The notes below the pieces were generated by a model. The model worked only from the letters and a program-made list of their open reading frames with translations. It did no database searches and was not told the origin of the DNA. From NCBI RefSeq assembly GCF_001618865.1, contig NZ_CP015136.1:6111001-6175000 (forward strand): DNA of 64,000 nucleotides, given 5' to 3'. Shown piece by piece: positions 46,923-56,427 of the stretch. Both the position numbers and the translations under genes were made by a program. This DNA comes from Luteitalea pratensis (GTDB lineage Bacteria; Acidobacteriota; Vicinamibacteria; Vicinamibacterales; Vicinamibacteraceae). Positions within the stretch are counted from its first letter, which is position 1, and each line of letters begins with the position of its first letter.

Positions 46923-48092
46923 ATGAACGGCGAACCACTGAGACTTGGCGCGTTTGGCGTTGGTCGCATGGGCCAGGTTCACCTGGAACATCTGATCGCG
47001 CTGCACCAGCGCGGCGAGATCGAACTCGTCGCCATGGGCGATCGGTTCGGGCCGACACTCTCGTCGGCGGCTGGCCTCCTGAACGAGCTCGGTGGGCCGG
47101 ACCTGGCGAGGATCGCGCGGTTCGACGACCCCGACGCCATGGCGGCCACGGCGCGACTGAACGGTGTAATCGTCGCGTCACGCACCGAGGACCACGCGCG
47201 CGACAGTCTGGCCTTCATCCGCCTTGGCGTGCCAGTGTTGGTCGAGAAACCGATCGCCAACACGATTGCCGAAGCCGCCGAATTCTGCGGAAGAGTGGCC
47301 GAGTGCCCGAATCGACTCGTGCAGGTCGGGTTTCAGCGGCACTTCGACGCGGCGGCCCTGGTCGCCCTGGACTGGCTCTCGAGCGGCCGCATCGGCACGC
47401 TCCAGCAGTCGCATCACGTCCTGCAGGACAAGAATCCGACGCCGGTCGGCTACCAGAGCTGCGGCATCACGGCCGACATGGCGATCCATCTCGTCTTCGA
47501 GGCCATGAGCGTGCGCGGATTCGAGCTGCCCTGCGCGGTCCAGGCGTTGCGGTTCAACGCGCCGCATTACGACGACCGCGCCGGCGAGGGCGCGAATGTC
47601 GTCCACACGTTCTGCACGTGGGCCGATGGCACGGTCGCACACCTCTGGGGATCGCGCATCAACAGCGCTGGATACGACAACGGCTTCAAACTGATCGGCA
47701 CCAAGGGTCGGATCGACGTCGGTGAATTCGTCGGGGATTTCGGAGCCATCACGGCTCGCCTGTGGAGCGGCTTTGGCGACCAACGCGGCCGACAGATCGA
47801 CGAGGCGCAGTTCCCCATGACGCGGCCGTCGGCGCGGCATCCTGACTTCTACGCTCGCTACGCCGCAGCCTATGCTGCCGAGATATCGGCCTTCATAGAC
47901 GGCCTCAGGAGAAACGCGCCTTTCGATCTCGGTCCTGACCTGGGATGGAAGACGCTGCTGGTCGCCAACCTCGCCGAGGCGAGCTCGCGATCCGGCGGAC
48001 GCCGATTCGACCTCACGCAGACCGACGGATCCACCATCGCGACAGCTGCCGATGCCGCGGCGTATGTCGGCGCGGTTTCTTCGCAGGTCTAA
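46923..48092 (+). CDS. Gfo/Idh/MocA-family oxidoreductase (inositol 2-dehydrogenase-like)
   Basis: The 389-residue NAD(P)-dependent dehydrogenase has an N-terminal Rossmann domain (RLGAFGVGRMGQVHLEHL), the family motif VPVLVEKPIANT, and a C-terminal domain with SCGITADMAIHLVFEAMSVR, holding the likely catalytic Asp/His pair. The closest functional type is inositol or sugar dehydrogenase, a tentative call. ATG 46923 is preferred to TTG 46914. Confidence 0.88.
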   Translation: MNGEPLRLGAFGVGRMGQVHLEHLIALHQRGEIELVAMGDRFGPTLSSAAGLLNELGGPDLARIARFDDPDAMAATARLNGVIVASRTEDHARDSLAFIRLGVPVLVEKPIANTIAEAAEFCGRVAECPNRLVQVGFQRHFDAAALVALDWLSSGRIGTLQQSHHVLQDKNPTPVGYQSCGITADMAIHLVFEAMSVRGFELPCAVQALRFNAPHYDDRAGEGANVVHTFCTWADGTVAHLWGSRINSAGYDNGFKLIGTKGRIDVGEFVGDFGAITARLWSGFGDQRGRQIDEAQFPMTRPSARHPDFYARYAAAYAAEISAFIDGLRRNAPFDLGPDLGWKTLLVANLAEASSRSGGRRFDLTQTDGSTIATAADAAAYVGAVSSQV

Positions 48093-48114
48093 GTCCCGTA
48101 CACGAGCCTCCCGC

Positions 48115-49578
48115 TCAGTTCTCGATGACTCGAATGGTGCCATCGGCCTTGTTCAGAGCGAATATCCGGCCGTCCGGTATCACATCGAAGCGCATGTCTG
48201 CGCGCTGCGCGACCCCCTTGCCCTGTGCGCGGTTCTTTTCCTGCACGATGGCAAGGAAGGGGCGTGCGGCAGCGCCCGCCCCGGTGACGAAGAGCACCCG
48301 GCGAATCGGGTCCTGCCCGCCCTTCGGTACGTCGTCAGCACTGACGTGGAACATCTCGCCGCTTGGCATGTCGCCAAACAGGATCCGGTTAGTGAGCTGC
48401 GGAATCGTGGTGCTGCGGTACACGACCAGCCCGACGGCCGCCGACGAGTTGTTGGCGAGCAGCACCGGATCGAGCTGCCCCCATTCGACAATCGGATAGG
48501 TCACCTTCGGATCGCTGCGCGGCGTGTCCGTCGAGATGACCTGGTGGCGGACGAACCGGAAGCTGCCCTCCCAGACGCTCCAGCCCAGATTGGCGCCAGC
48601 GGTGACCGGGCTCACTTCTTCGACGACGCCCTGGCCGATGTCGGTCAGGTACATCGCGCCGGACTTTGCATCCCAGGAGAATCGCTGCGAGTTCCGGATG
48701 CCGTACGCATAGATCTCCGGCAGCGCATCCGGCGTCGAGGCGAATGGGTTACTGGCGGGCACACCGTACTTGCCCCCGCGCCCGTTCTTGCCGAGCGGAT
48801 CGATGCGGAACAGCTTGCCGAACGCCGCCCCCAGATTCTGCGCAAGCTTCATCGGATCGCCGCCACTGCCGCCGTCGGCGATGCCCATGTACAGCAGGCC
48901 GTAGTCGGCGGCGCCGGGCCGGGCCGTCGGGTTGAACGTGATCATGCCGCCGTTGTGGTTCGGAAACGGCTGGCGCAGGCGAATCACTTCTCGCGGCGCC
49001 GCACCGTCGTAGGCAGCGGCGCCTGGCGTCTTCGCCGTCCACTCGTGCAGCACCGTGTCGTGCGTGGTGGCTGGATGGGGCGTGGTGAAGTCCGGCGCAG
49101 GAACCTGATTCGACGAATCGGTATAGGTGTAGAACTTGCCGAACCCAGGGGCGCCGGCCTGCGCGAACTCGGGATGCAGCACGAAGCTCTGCATCCCGCG
49201 CTCGCGGCCCTCCGACTGGACGGCGATCGCCCACTTCGGGTCGCGAAGATCGAGATACGGCGTCACAGTCTTGCCGTCGTCGCTGATCGTGTACAACGGC
49301 CCTCGCATGTCGCTCACGAAGATGCGACGTGAGGTCGGCTCCTGCACGAGCATCATCATCCGTGCCGGCACGCCGTCGATGTCAGGCAGGGACGCGAACT
49401 CACGCAAGGTGACCGTGATCACACCCTGGTCGCGCGCGATCGGCTGCGGGAACGGATCGTCGGTCTGCCCGGGCTGCAACGGCTCTGGCGCGCCCAGCCG
49501 ACGTTGAGCCGAGGGTGAGGCGCCGGCGAGCGACGCGAGCGCGACGATCGCCACTATGGATAGTATTCGCTTACGCAT
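48115..49578 (-). CDS. Secreted PQQ/sorbosone-type sugar dehydrogenase
   Basis: The 487-residue beta-propeller enzyme has a signal peptide (ILSIVAIVALASLAGASPSA). Typical motifs: RRIFVSDMRGPLYTISDDG, GMQSFVLHPEF, HNGGMITFNPTARPGAADYG, IYAYGIRNSQRFSWD and LTDIGQGVVEEVSPVTAGAN. It oxidises aldoses or similar in the periplasm, passing electrons to the respiratory chain, with PQQ as the expected cofactor. Its 3' end is 23 bp from the convergent oxidoreductase gene. Confidence 0.88.
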   Translation of the reverse strand: MRKRILSIVAIVALASLAGASPSAQRRLGAPEPLQPGQTDDPFPQPIARDQGVITVTLREFASLPDIDGVPARMMMLVQEPTSRRIFVSDMRGPLYTISDDGKTVTPYLDLRDPKWAIAVQSEGRERGMQSFVLHPEFAQAGAPGFGKFYTYTDSSNQVPAPDFTTPHPATTHDTVLHEWTAKTPGAAAYDGAAPREVIRLRQPFPNHNGGMITFNPTARPGAADYGLLYMGIADGGSGGDPMKLAQNLGAAFGKLFRIDPLGKNGRGGKYGVPASNPFASTPDALPEIYAYGIRNSQRFSWDAKSGAMYLTDIGQGVVEEVSPVTAGANLGWSVWEGSFRFVRHQVISTDTPRSDPKVTYPIVEWGQLDPVLLANNSSAAVGLVVYRSTTIPQLTNRILFGDMPSGEMFHVSADDVPKGGQDPIRRVLFVTGAGAAARPFLAIVQEKNRAQGKGVAQRADMRFDVIPDGRIFALNKADGTIRVIEN

Positions 49579-49656
49579 GTATCCTCCTGATGCCCGCCGG
49601 ACAAGTCCGGCGGCTACGGGATTTCGTTGGAGTCCGGCGGCTACAGCTCTCTGGGC

Positions 49657-49916
49657 TCACTCAATCTTCAGCAGCGCGATCGCGTTGTTGGCGTTCATCG
49701 GAATCACCAACTGGCGAGCGCCCGAGTCGTAACACATCGATGCCGCGTTCGGGATGTTCTCCGCGATCAGCTCAGCTGGACGGCGCGGCCGGATCCGCGA
49801 GATGCCGCCATTCTGGACACTGCTCACGTACTCTGCGGCGGCTGCGCCAGTGCGGCGCTCGCGCCGCCGGCGAGCAGCACCGCCAGGGCTGCTGCTGTCA
49901 CACGTGCGTGCGGCAT
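49657..49916 (-). pseudogene. Internally deleted SMP-30/NHL-type secreted protein
   Basis: A complete signal peptide (ARVTAAALAVLLAGGASAAL) with ATG at 49916 is followed after AQPPQST by a stop. In another frame comes VSSVQNGGISRIRP and the characteristic end IPNAASMCYDSGARQLVIP, MNANNAIALLKIE. The end matches beta-propeller SMP-30/gluconolactonase-like proteins of around 300 residues. Some 200 residues have been deleted. Confidence 0.5.
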
Positions 49917-49952
49917 CAAGGCTCCTCTGGAAAGCGGCTGATCATCGTGTCG

Positions 49953-50586
49953 CTAGCGGGCCGACGGCGCGACGGCGGCCAGGGTCAAGGCTGCCCGCCG
50001 TCCCAGCCTGGCAAACACGACCTCGTTGGTCAGCTGCGCGAACTTCGGGGCCGTTGCACCGAACTGCTCAGCCACGGCCGTGGCACGCGCCGCATCAGAT
50101 GCCGGCGCCGCCAACAGGGGCGCCACGGCCTGCAGCGTCGCGAGGTCCACCTTCCGTGCAGTGTAGACCTGGTCGTACACCTCGAGGGCTGAGACCGCGC
50201 TCGGCCATCCGCAATAGATCGCGAGGTGCGTCAGCACACCTGAGGCCTCGATCGGCTGCACGCCGTTGGCGAGCGCTCGCGAGAGGTGTCCTTGCAGTTG
50301 CCCGGATTTACCGGTCGCGATCAAGGCCGAGATGGTGACGAGGCTGCGGTCACGTGGCGCCAGCTCGGGTCGTCTCCAGACGTCACCAAACAGCACGTCG
50401 TCGATGAGGCCGGCCAGGCCGGGCGCGAGCTTCTGTTGAAGCCCTCCGGACGCGGCACCTGGGCGCCGGCTGCTGGACCGCCGCAGGCGGCGTTGGCTCG
50501 GCGGGTGCAGTGGGCTGTCCCTGCGCGTGTGCCTGGGCTCCGCCCCAGGCCAGCATTCCAGCAGCGAGTGAAATCGCGAGCTTCAC
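49953..50586 (-). pseudogene. Exported carboxymuconolactone-decarboxylase/AhpD-like protein, frameshifted
   Basis: GTG 50586 with GGAGG upstream starts a signal peptide (KLAISLAAGMLAWGGAQAHA) and a Pro-rich linker. Near 50460 the frame must shift to reach QKLAPGLAGLIDDVLFGDVW. The core then reads LVTISALIATGKSGQLQGHL, SGVLTHLAIYCGWPSAVSAL, typical of the CMD family. The CxxC pair of AhpD enzymes is absent, as in many secreted members. The 3' part alone (49953-50396) is open. Confidence 0.65.
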
Positions 50587-50730
50587 GATGGCCTCCGTCA
50601 CAATCGACACGCCTGCGCATGCAGGTGTCTGCGCCCGCGCTCCCGACGACGTTGCGGCGATTCGCCCACTCGGACTGACTGGCAACCTTCCTGGAGGATC
50701 GTTCGATCGGCCGGTGGACGCGCGCGGCGG

Positions 50731-51273
50731 TCAGTCGAAGGTCAACGCCTCTGGCTGCGCATCGAGCCTGGTGCGGTCGAGGCCGACCACACCCGCCAAC
50801 GCCTCGACATTCGCGAAACGTCCCTGCGCCGCACGATGCGCGACGATGGCTGCAGCGTCCCTGGGCGAGTACCCCAACACCGCCGAAAATTCCTCCGCCG
50901 ACGCGCTGTTGACACGAATCACACCGTAGTACCGCGTCAGATATCGCCTGATCGTCCGGAGTTCCTCGGGCGTGGCCACCGCGCCAAGCGTCGCCATGCG
51001 CGCGACAACGGCGCGCCAATCGGTCGCCTCCCGCCGCGTACGCGCGACGACGTCCACCGGATGGCAGCGCAGGCAGACACGCTTGATCGTCGCCTCCGCG
51101 AGATCGTCAGCCTCGGACTGCTCTTCGGGCGAGAGATCGCCGCCGGCGCCATCGAGTGCGCCTTGCGCCACCGTCGCAGGAGCCGCCGGCCGCAACGCGA
51201 TCGGCGTCACACCCTGCCCCGTCGGAACGTACAGCGTCGTGACGACCACGACGACGAGTGCAACCCCTCGCAT
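50731..51273 (-). CDS. Exported c-type-haem/helix-hairpin-helix protein
   Basis: The 180-residue protein has an N-terminal signal (GVALVVVVVTTLYVPTGQG) and a haem-attachment motif CLRCH inside a helical segment (QSEADDLAEATIKRVCLRCH to AVATPEELRTIRRYLTRYYG). It ends with a helix-hairpin-helix repeat like ComEA (IRVNSASAEEFSAVLGYSPR, DAAAIVAHRAAQGRFANVEA). The haem part resembles a quinohaemoprotein domain. It lies 25 bp downstream of the dehydrogenase-cytochrome gene and may take its electrons. Confidence 0.8.
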   Translation of the reverse strand: MRGVALVVVVVTTLYVPTGQGVTPIALRPAAPATVAQGALDGAGGDLSPEEQSEADDLAEATIKRVCLRCHPVDVVARTRREATDWRAVVARMATLGAVATPEELRTIRRYLTRYYGVIRVNSASAEEFSAVLGYSPRDAAAIVAHRAAQGRFANVEALAGVVGLDRTRLDAQPEALTFD

Positions 51274-51298
51274 GCCTGCGCTCCTTCGCCCGGGGTGA

Positions 51299-53287
51299 CT
51301 AGCGCGCCGGCGCGAGCGAGCGCAGGTAGCTTACGATCTGCCAGATCTCGGTGTCCGACAGGCGGCCATCGTAGCCCGCCATCATGGTCGGCGGCAGGCC
51401 GCGCTTGATCGCCGTGAAGATCTCGCCGTCGGTCGATCCGTGGTCCCACTGCGCGTCGGTGAGATCGGGCGGCTGCTTGCCGCCGCTCTCCTCGATGATC
51501 GAAATGGTGATGCCCGCCTTGACGGCGCCTTGTGCCAGCGGTCCGTGACAGGCGGCGCAGTTGGCCTGAAACACGGTCCGTCCCGCCGAGATCGACGCCG
51601 GCGACGATGCGACCGGGTTCGTCATGGTCGCCGGAGCGACGGTACTGGCGGGCGCCGGGGCGGGTGCGGCTGCTGTCGGAGCGGGCGATGGTGCAATCGA
51701 TGCGCTCGCGCCGACCACCTTGCGGATCATCCCGTCGCTCTTGGTCAGCACATAGAGTTCACCGTCCCCGTCGACCGCGAATCGCAGGTCCACCCGGCCG
51801 CGACCTGCGACGCCGCCGAAGCCGGGCAATGCGGCGCCCTTGCCTCCGCGTGCGCGATAGGCGGACTCCGTCAATTGCCGAATGCCGGTCGTCACCGCAT
51901 GAATCGGAGCCACTGTGGTCGCCACCCCGTCGTCGGCTGCCCGTACCTCGGCGATGTCGGCCGACCAGAAGTGGCCGGTCGTGATGTCGCCGAAGAGCAG
52001 CTTGCCCGTGAGCGCCGGGACCGCACGGCCGGTATACACGAATCCGTTGGCAATGGCGTCGCCGCCGTTGCCGTCGCGGCTGTGGGCATACTCGATGACG
52101 GGATAGGTCGGCGTGATCGTGCCGCGCGTGATCGTGTCCGAGATCCGGACCGGAATGGTGTCGGGGTCCGGAAGCGGCCCGGCGCCGATCGGCGACATGG
52201 TGCGCGTCCCTTCGCGAAGGGGCCAGCCGTAATTGGCGCCCTTGTGCACGACGATGACCGCTTCAGCCGTGACGAGGCCGATGTGGAACGCGAGCAGGCG
52301 GGGCTCGGCGGGCCGTGCCGGGTCCACGTCCCAGATCAATCGATGCGGATTGCGCAGGCCGTACGCCCAGATCTCCTTGCGCGCGCCGTCGGTCCGCGTG
52401 AACGGGTTGTCGTTGGGAATGCGGTAGCGGCCGTTCTCGCTGACGGTGCTCGTGCCGGTGTGGGCACCGAGATCCGGGACGATGCGAAGGATCTTGCCCG
52501 ACATCGTGTCGAGCCGCTGCGGCGTGAGCCGGCGGTTGCCGTCCTTCTGATCGCCGGCCCCCGAGTCGCCGACGCCGAGGTACATCACGCGCCAGTCGGC
52601 ATCGCCGGGTCGCGCCACGGGATTGAACGTCATCTCGCCCAGCGGGTGCTGAGGCAGCGGGTGCTGCACGCGCAGCACTTCCCTCGCGGTCCCTTCGAAC
52701 GTGGCGTTGCCGGTGTTCCGATCCGTCCACTCGATCAACACGACCTCGCGGGCAATCTTTCCATCGTCGGTGGGCACCGTGATCGGCGGCGAGACCTGGT
52801 ACGTCGAGAGGTCGAGGCCCGGCACGACGCCGGCCCTGGCCTCCGCTGGCGCGGGCGTGGACGGGTCCTCCATGTGGAGCGTGTAGAAGATGCCGTTCTT
52901 GCTGTAGTCAGGGTCGAAGACGAAGCTCGTGAGCCCCGTGGCGAAGTTCCGCTCGAACGTGAACTTCGGAAACAGGCCCGGGCGGCCACCAAGGCCGTTG
53001 AAATCGAGGTACGTGGTGAAGGTCTTTGTCTGCGTGTCGAGGATGTACAGCGGGCCGTTGAGATCGTTGACGAAGAAGCGGCGCCCACCAGGCTCATCGC
53101 GCAGGTAGTTGACCCGCGCCAACTGGCCGCGGGTATTCTCCCCCGCCAGTTCGCCTGTAATGGGCAACGCGGCCACGTCCTCGAGCTGCAGCGTGAGCCC
53201 TGACGGTATCGGCTGTGCCGCCAACAGGCGTGCCACCGCTACCGCCATCACGATTACGAGCCCCGCCTTCATCACGCGCGTCAACAC
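51299..53287 (-). CDS. Secreted sorbosone/PQQ-type dehydrogenase fused to cytochrome c
   Basis: The 662-residue protein has a GTG start (GAGGAGA upstream), a signal segment (AGLVIVMAVAVARLLAAQ), a propeller domain (FFVNDLNGPLYILDTQTKTF, EMTFNPVARPGDADWRVMYL, IWAYGLRNPHRLIWDVD), an Ala/Pro linker (SPAPTAAAPAPAPASTVAP) and a cytochrome c domain with CAACH and TMMAGYDGRLSDTEIW for the axial Met. It oxidises sugars or alcohols and passes electrons to its own haem, then perhaps to the CLRCH protein encoded next. Confidence 0.92.
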   Translation of the reverse strand: MLTRVMKAGLVIVMAVAVARLLAAQPIPSGLTLQLEDVAALPITGELAGENTRGQLARVNYLRDEPGGRRFFVNDLNGPLYILDTQTKTFTTYLDFNGLGGRPGLFPKFTFERNFATGLTSFVFDPDYSKNGIFYTLHMEDPSTPAPAEARAGVVPGLDLSTYQVSPPITVPTDDGKIAREVVLIEWTDRNTGNATFEGTAREVLRVQHPLPQHPLGEMTFNPVARPGDADWRVMYLGVGDSGAGDQKDGNRRLTPQRLDTMSGKILRIVPDLGAHTGTSTVSENGRYRIPNDNPFTRTDGARKEIWAYGLRNPHRLIWDVDPARPAEPRLLAFHIGLVTAEAVIVVHKGANYGWPLREGTRTMSPIGAGPLPDPDTIPVRISDTITRGTITPTYPVIEYAHSRDGNGGDAIANGFVYTGRAVPALTGKLLFGDITTGHFWSADIAEVRAADDGVATTVAPIHAVTTGIRQLTESAYRARGGKGAALPGFGGVAGRGRVDLRFAVDGDGELYVLTKSDGMIRKVVGASASIAPSPAPTAAAPAPAPASTVAPATMTNPVASSPASISAGRTVFQANCAACHGPLAQGAVKAGITISIIEESGGKQPPDLTDAQWDHGSTDGEIFTAIKRGLPPTMMAGYDGRLSDTEIWQIVSYLRSLAPAR

Positions 53288-53357
53288 CGTGCTCTCCTCA
53301 GCTCATATCCGTCCGCGTGTCACCCATCGCTCCCGGCCGTTGACCACACCACTGATC

Positions 53358-55025
53358 TCAGGGGTCGGACCGCTTCCCGGCGTCGGTGTTGAGCTGCGTC
53401 ACGTCGAGCCGCGCTTTTCGCGCGTCGGGGCCCGCGCCGACCGAACCATCGGGCCGGAAATCGAAGATCACGTCTTTCTTGGGATCGTGACGGGGCCACG
53501 CCGGCAGACCGGCACCGTTGGGATCGCCCGTCTTAGCGAAGTTGACCCAATAGCTCTGCGCCATCCGGGAGACGGCCTGATCTTCCGGCGTCAGCGTCGT
53601 GCCCGGGCGGGCCATCAGGGTGCCGAAGACGTACCCAATCTCGCCGCCGTGCGGGGCGCCTGCACGCATCTGGTCGCGCATCGCCGACTGAACGTAGGAG
53701 AACCGGTAGCGATAGGTCGGCGAGCCGTTGGCCGCGAAGGCATTCGCGGCGAAGCGGGCCGGCTCGGCCTGGCCGAAGTCGTCATTGGCCCTCGCGACAA
53801 GCGTCGCGATATCGGCGGTGCCGTCCGGATCGTAGGCGGCCCTTGCCTGGTCGCTCCATTTGCCGAACCTGGCCCACAGCTGCTCCTTGGTGGTCGCCTT
53901 GACCCGGTTCCCCGCCGTGTCGGCACTGTTGCTACCAACCAGAAGAGGTACCTTCGGTTGCCTGCCCGCCTTGTAGGCGGCCTCGGCAGTCTCCGTGATC
54001 AGCTTGCCGTCCAGAATCGGCGTCGTCTCGACCTGCGGCGTGTTGGCCCCTGCTGGCGCTGGAGCACCGCGCAAGACCTGGTCGGCGCTGAGGGCGCGCA
54101 GACTCGCCAGTGCGGCCGCATCCGTGCCCTCGATCCCCATCGAACGCGCGAAGGTGGTCCCAATCGTCTCGGCCGACACTGGATAGTTCGGATCGACGCC
54201 GTCGCCGCGCATCGGCCGCGCGGTGAGCACACTGTCGCGCGAGCCGGCAGACTCGGCGATGGCCTTGTGGAACAGCCCGCGCCCCATGGGCGACGCCAAA
54301 AGGCTGTGTACCGAGACGCCGCCCGCGGAGAAGCCGAAGATCGTGACATTGCTCGGGTCACCGCCGAAGGCTGCGATGTTGCGCTTGACCCACTGCAGGG
54401 CCGCGATCTGGTCCATGTACGCGTAGTTGCCCTTGGTCTCCTCGGGGTGCTCGCCGTTCAAGGCAGGAAAGGCGAAGAACCCGAAACGTCCCACGCGGTA
54501 GTTCAAGCTGACGAGAACGACGCCCTGCTTTGCGAACTGTGTACCCGCGGTGAATGGCGAGGCACCCGAACCGCCGACGAACCCACCCCCGTAGATCCAC
54601 ACCATCACGGGCAACCGGGTGGCGGTCGACCCGGCGGGACGCCACACGTTCACGAACAGGCAGTCCTCCGACGGCGCTCGCGGCGCTCGCGCGCCTGCGG
54701 CCGGAGGCGGGCCGAACCGCCCCTGCATGCAGTCCGCGCCAAACTCCGAGGCCTGGCGCACGCCGGTCCACGGCGCCGCCGGCTGGGGCGGCCTCCACCG
54801 CAACTCGCCTACCGGCGGCGCGGCGAAGGGAATGCCCTTGAACGACTCGACCCCGTCAGCCACGACGCCTTGCAGGTCACCGCCATCCACGCGCACAGCT
54901 GCAGGCGCTTGCGACCGAACCACGCTGCCAACAGTCGCCGCCACGGCCAGCGCGGCCAGCGAGCACACGAGACATCTGGTCACCCTCGATACGGCCGCAG
55001 CCCTGTCTTCGCGTCTTGCGCGCAT
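53358..55025 (-). CDS. Secreted carboxylesterase, type B
   Basis: This ~555-residue carboxylesterase/lipase has an N-terminal signal (LVCSLAALAVAATVGSVVRS). It has the family text ESFKGIPFAAPPVGELRWRP, SEDCLFVNVWRPAG, the oxyanion-hole IYGGGFVGGSG, nucleophile FGFSAGGVSVHSL, and the His-bearing APHGGEIGYVFG. It hydrolyses carboxylic esters of unknown identity. Start at ATG 55025, five codons inside the longest frame. The alpha/beta hydrolase gene upstream (55051) is only 25 bp away, so they are probably co-transcribed. Confidence 0.92.
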   Translation of the reverse strand: MRARREDRAAAVSRVTRCLVCSLAALAVAATVGSVVRSQAPAAVRVDGGDLQGVVADGVESFKGIPFAAPPVGELRWRPPQPAAPWTGVRQASEFGADCMQGRFGPPPAAGARAPRAPSEDCLFVNVWRPAGSTATRLPVMVWIYGGGFVGGSGASPFTAGTQFAKQGVVLVSLNYRVGRFGFFAFPALNGEHPEETKGNYAYMDQIAALQWVKRNIAAFGGDPSNVTIFGFSAGGVSVHSLLASPMGRGLFHKAIAESAGSRDSVLTARPMRGDGVDPNYPVSAETIGTTFARSMGIEGTDAAALASLRALSADQVLRGAPAPAGANTPQVETTPILDGKLITETAEAAYKAGRQPKVPLLVGSNSADTAGNRVKATTKEQLWARFGKWSDQARAAYDPDGTADIATLVARANDDFGQAEPARFAANAFAANGSPTYRYRFSYVQSAMRDQMRAGAPHGGEIGYVFGTLMARPGTTLTPEDQAVSRMAQSYWVNFAKTGDPNGAGLPAWPRHDPKKDVIFDFRPDGSVGAGPDARKARLDVTQLNTDAGKRSDP

Positions 55026-55050
55026 GTCTCTCCCTTTCACGTCCGCACTG

Positions 55051-56205
55051 CTACTTGTCGAGCGCCTTGGCCTTCAACCACGCGGACATCACGTCAGCCA
55101 CCTGCACGTTGTTCAGATCCGAGAACGGAAAGTGCGTGTTGCCACGGATGCCGATCTCCGGCAGGTGCACGACCGTCACGTCGCCGCCCCGCTTGTTGAC
55201 CGCATCGCGCCACAGCCGGGCCATCTGCAACCGCGCGCGCCAGCCGTCCTGGCCGCCGTTCGCGATCGGCTGCTCGGGGATGTAGTCACCGTAGTAGATC
55301 ACGATGGGGAGTCGGGTGAGCTGCATGAAGTCCGGGAGCGGGATACCGACCGCGGCCAACGTGCCACCGGCACTGGGGATCGGTGGCGGGACCTCCCCTT
55401 CCGGAAAGACGAATGCGCTGCCAGGTTCGTAGGAAACGATCGCTCGGACATTCTGGCTCTTGATGGCCGTGCGCCAGCCCATGCCGCCACTGTGGGAGTG
55501 GGTGACCAGGATCGCAGGGCCAATCCTGTCGAAGAGGGCGGCGATGGCGCTGGCGTTCACCTCGGAGTCGATCGGGCCGATGTTGGGCGCCATCTGCCGG
55601 AAGTACTGGTTCAGTGCGTCCTGGTCGCGCGAGAACTGCACACCCGCGAAGAAGTCCGGCCAGATGCCGAGCCTGAAGGTGGCGAACCACGTCTGCTCGT
55701 CGGGTGTGGCCGCGATGGTGCCATCGACCGTACTGCGGCCCGCCCGGCCACGCCGCGGCTGATCCACGAGATAGACGCCGAACCCGCGCCGCAGGAAGAT
55801 CGTCTGGTAGCCTTCGCGCCCGTCAGGGGTGGTTTCCCACGTCTTCGAAAACTGGCCGATGCCGTGCCACATGACGAGCGGCAGACGCCGAGCGTTCACG
55901 GGTACCTGATAGAAGACATACGCGTGATCGCCATGCAACGTCTGTCCCCCCGGCGATGCGGTCTGCCCGGCCGCTGGCGCCTTGGGATCGAACGCGCCTG
56001 GGCTGGTGACGACGGTTCCACCGACGGCGAAACTGCCCTGGCGGTCAATCACCAGCGCGCCGCGGCTCCGTGGCGCGCACGCGCTCACGCCCATCGACGC
56101 GACGAGCAGCAGCGAAAGTGCCAGCCAGTGCACGCATGTGACCGCCTGCCTCGTTCGTCGAATCGTCGCCGTCACTGGCCGTCGTACCGCCGCGCCGCTG
56201 GTCAT
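55051..56205 (-). CDS. Alpha/beta-hydrolase lipoprotein
   Basis: The 384-residue protein has a hydrophobic leader ending in VSAC, a lipobox, so it is probably anchored in a membrane. The hydrolase core shows LPLVMWHGIGQFSKTWET, RRGFGVYLVDQPRRGRAG, nucleophile THSHSGGMGW, and His in IRGNTHFPFSDLNNVQVADV. It belongs to an uncharacterised esterase-like family. Start at ATG 56205; the upstream open frame is an antisense shadow of the methyltransferase gene. It leads the esterase operon. Confidence 0.82.
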   Translation of the reverse strand: MTSGAAVRRPVTATIRRTRQAVTCVHWLALSLLLVASMGVSACAPRSRGALVIDRQGSFAVGGTVVTSPGAFDPKAPAAGQTASPGGQTLHGDHAYVFYQVPVNARRLPLVMWHGIGQFSKTWETTPDGREGYQTIFLRRGFGVYLVDQPRRGRAGRSTVDGTIAATPDEQTWFATFRLGIWPDFFAGVQFSRDQDALNQYFRQMAPNIGPIDSEVNASAIAALFDRIGPAILVTHSHSGGMGWRTAIKSQNVRAIVSYEPGSAFVFPEGEVPPPIPSAGGTLAAVGIPLPDFMQLTRLPIVIYYGDYIPEQPIANGGQDGWRARLQMARLWRDAVNKRGGDVTVVHLPEIGIRGNTHFPFSDLNNVQVADVMSAWLKAKALDK

Positions 56206-56427
56206 GACTCGATTACGGTATCTCTGCTGGCGACCGGATTCTTGCCTGATGCTGCGCGTCTCTTGCCTTGGAGTCGCGCCGGCGTCCGCGTGCCTCATCG
56301 GCGTACGATCGAGGTCGCCGACTTGTCGTCCTTCCGGTGCCCAGTCGTCAATGGCGCCATCGGGAACTGCTCCCATGCGAGGCGACCAGGAGGCACTCCG
56401 GGTCGTAAGAGGAAGGAGGCGCACGCG

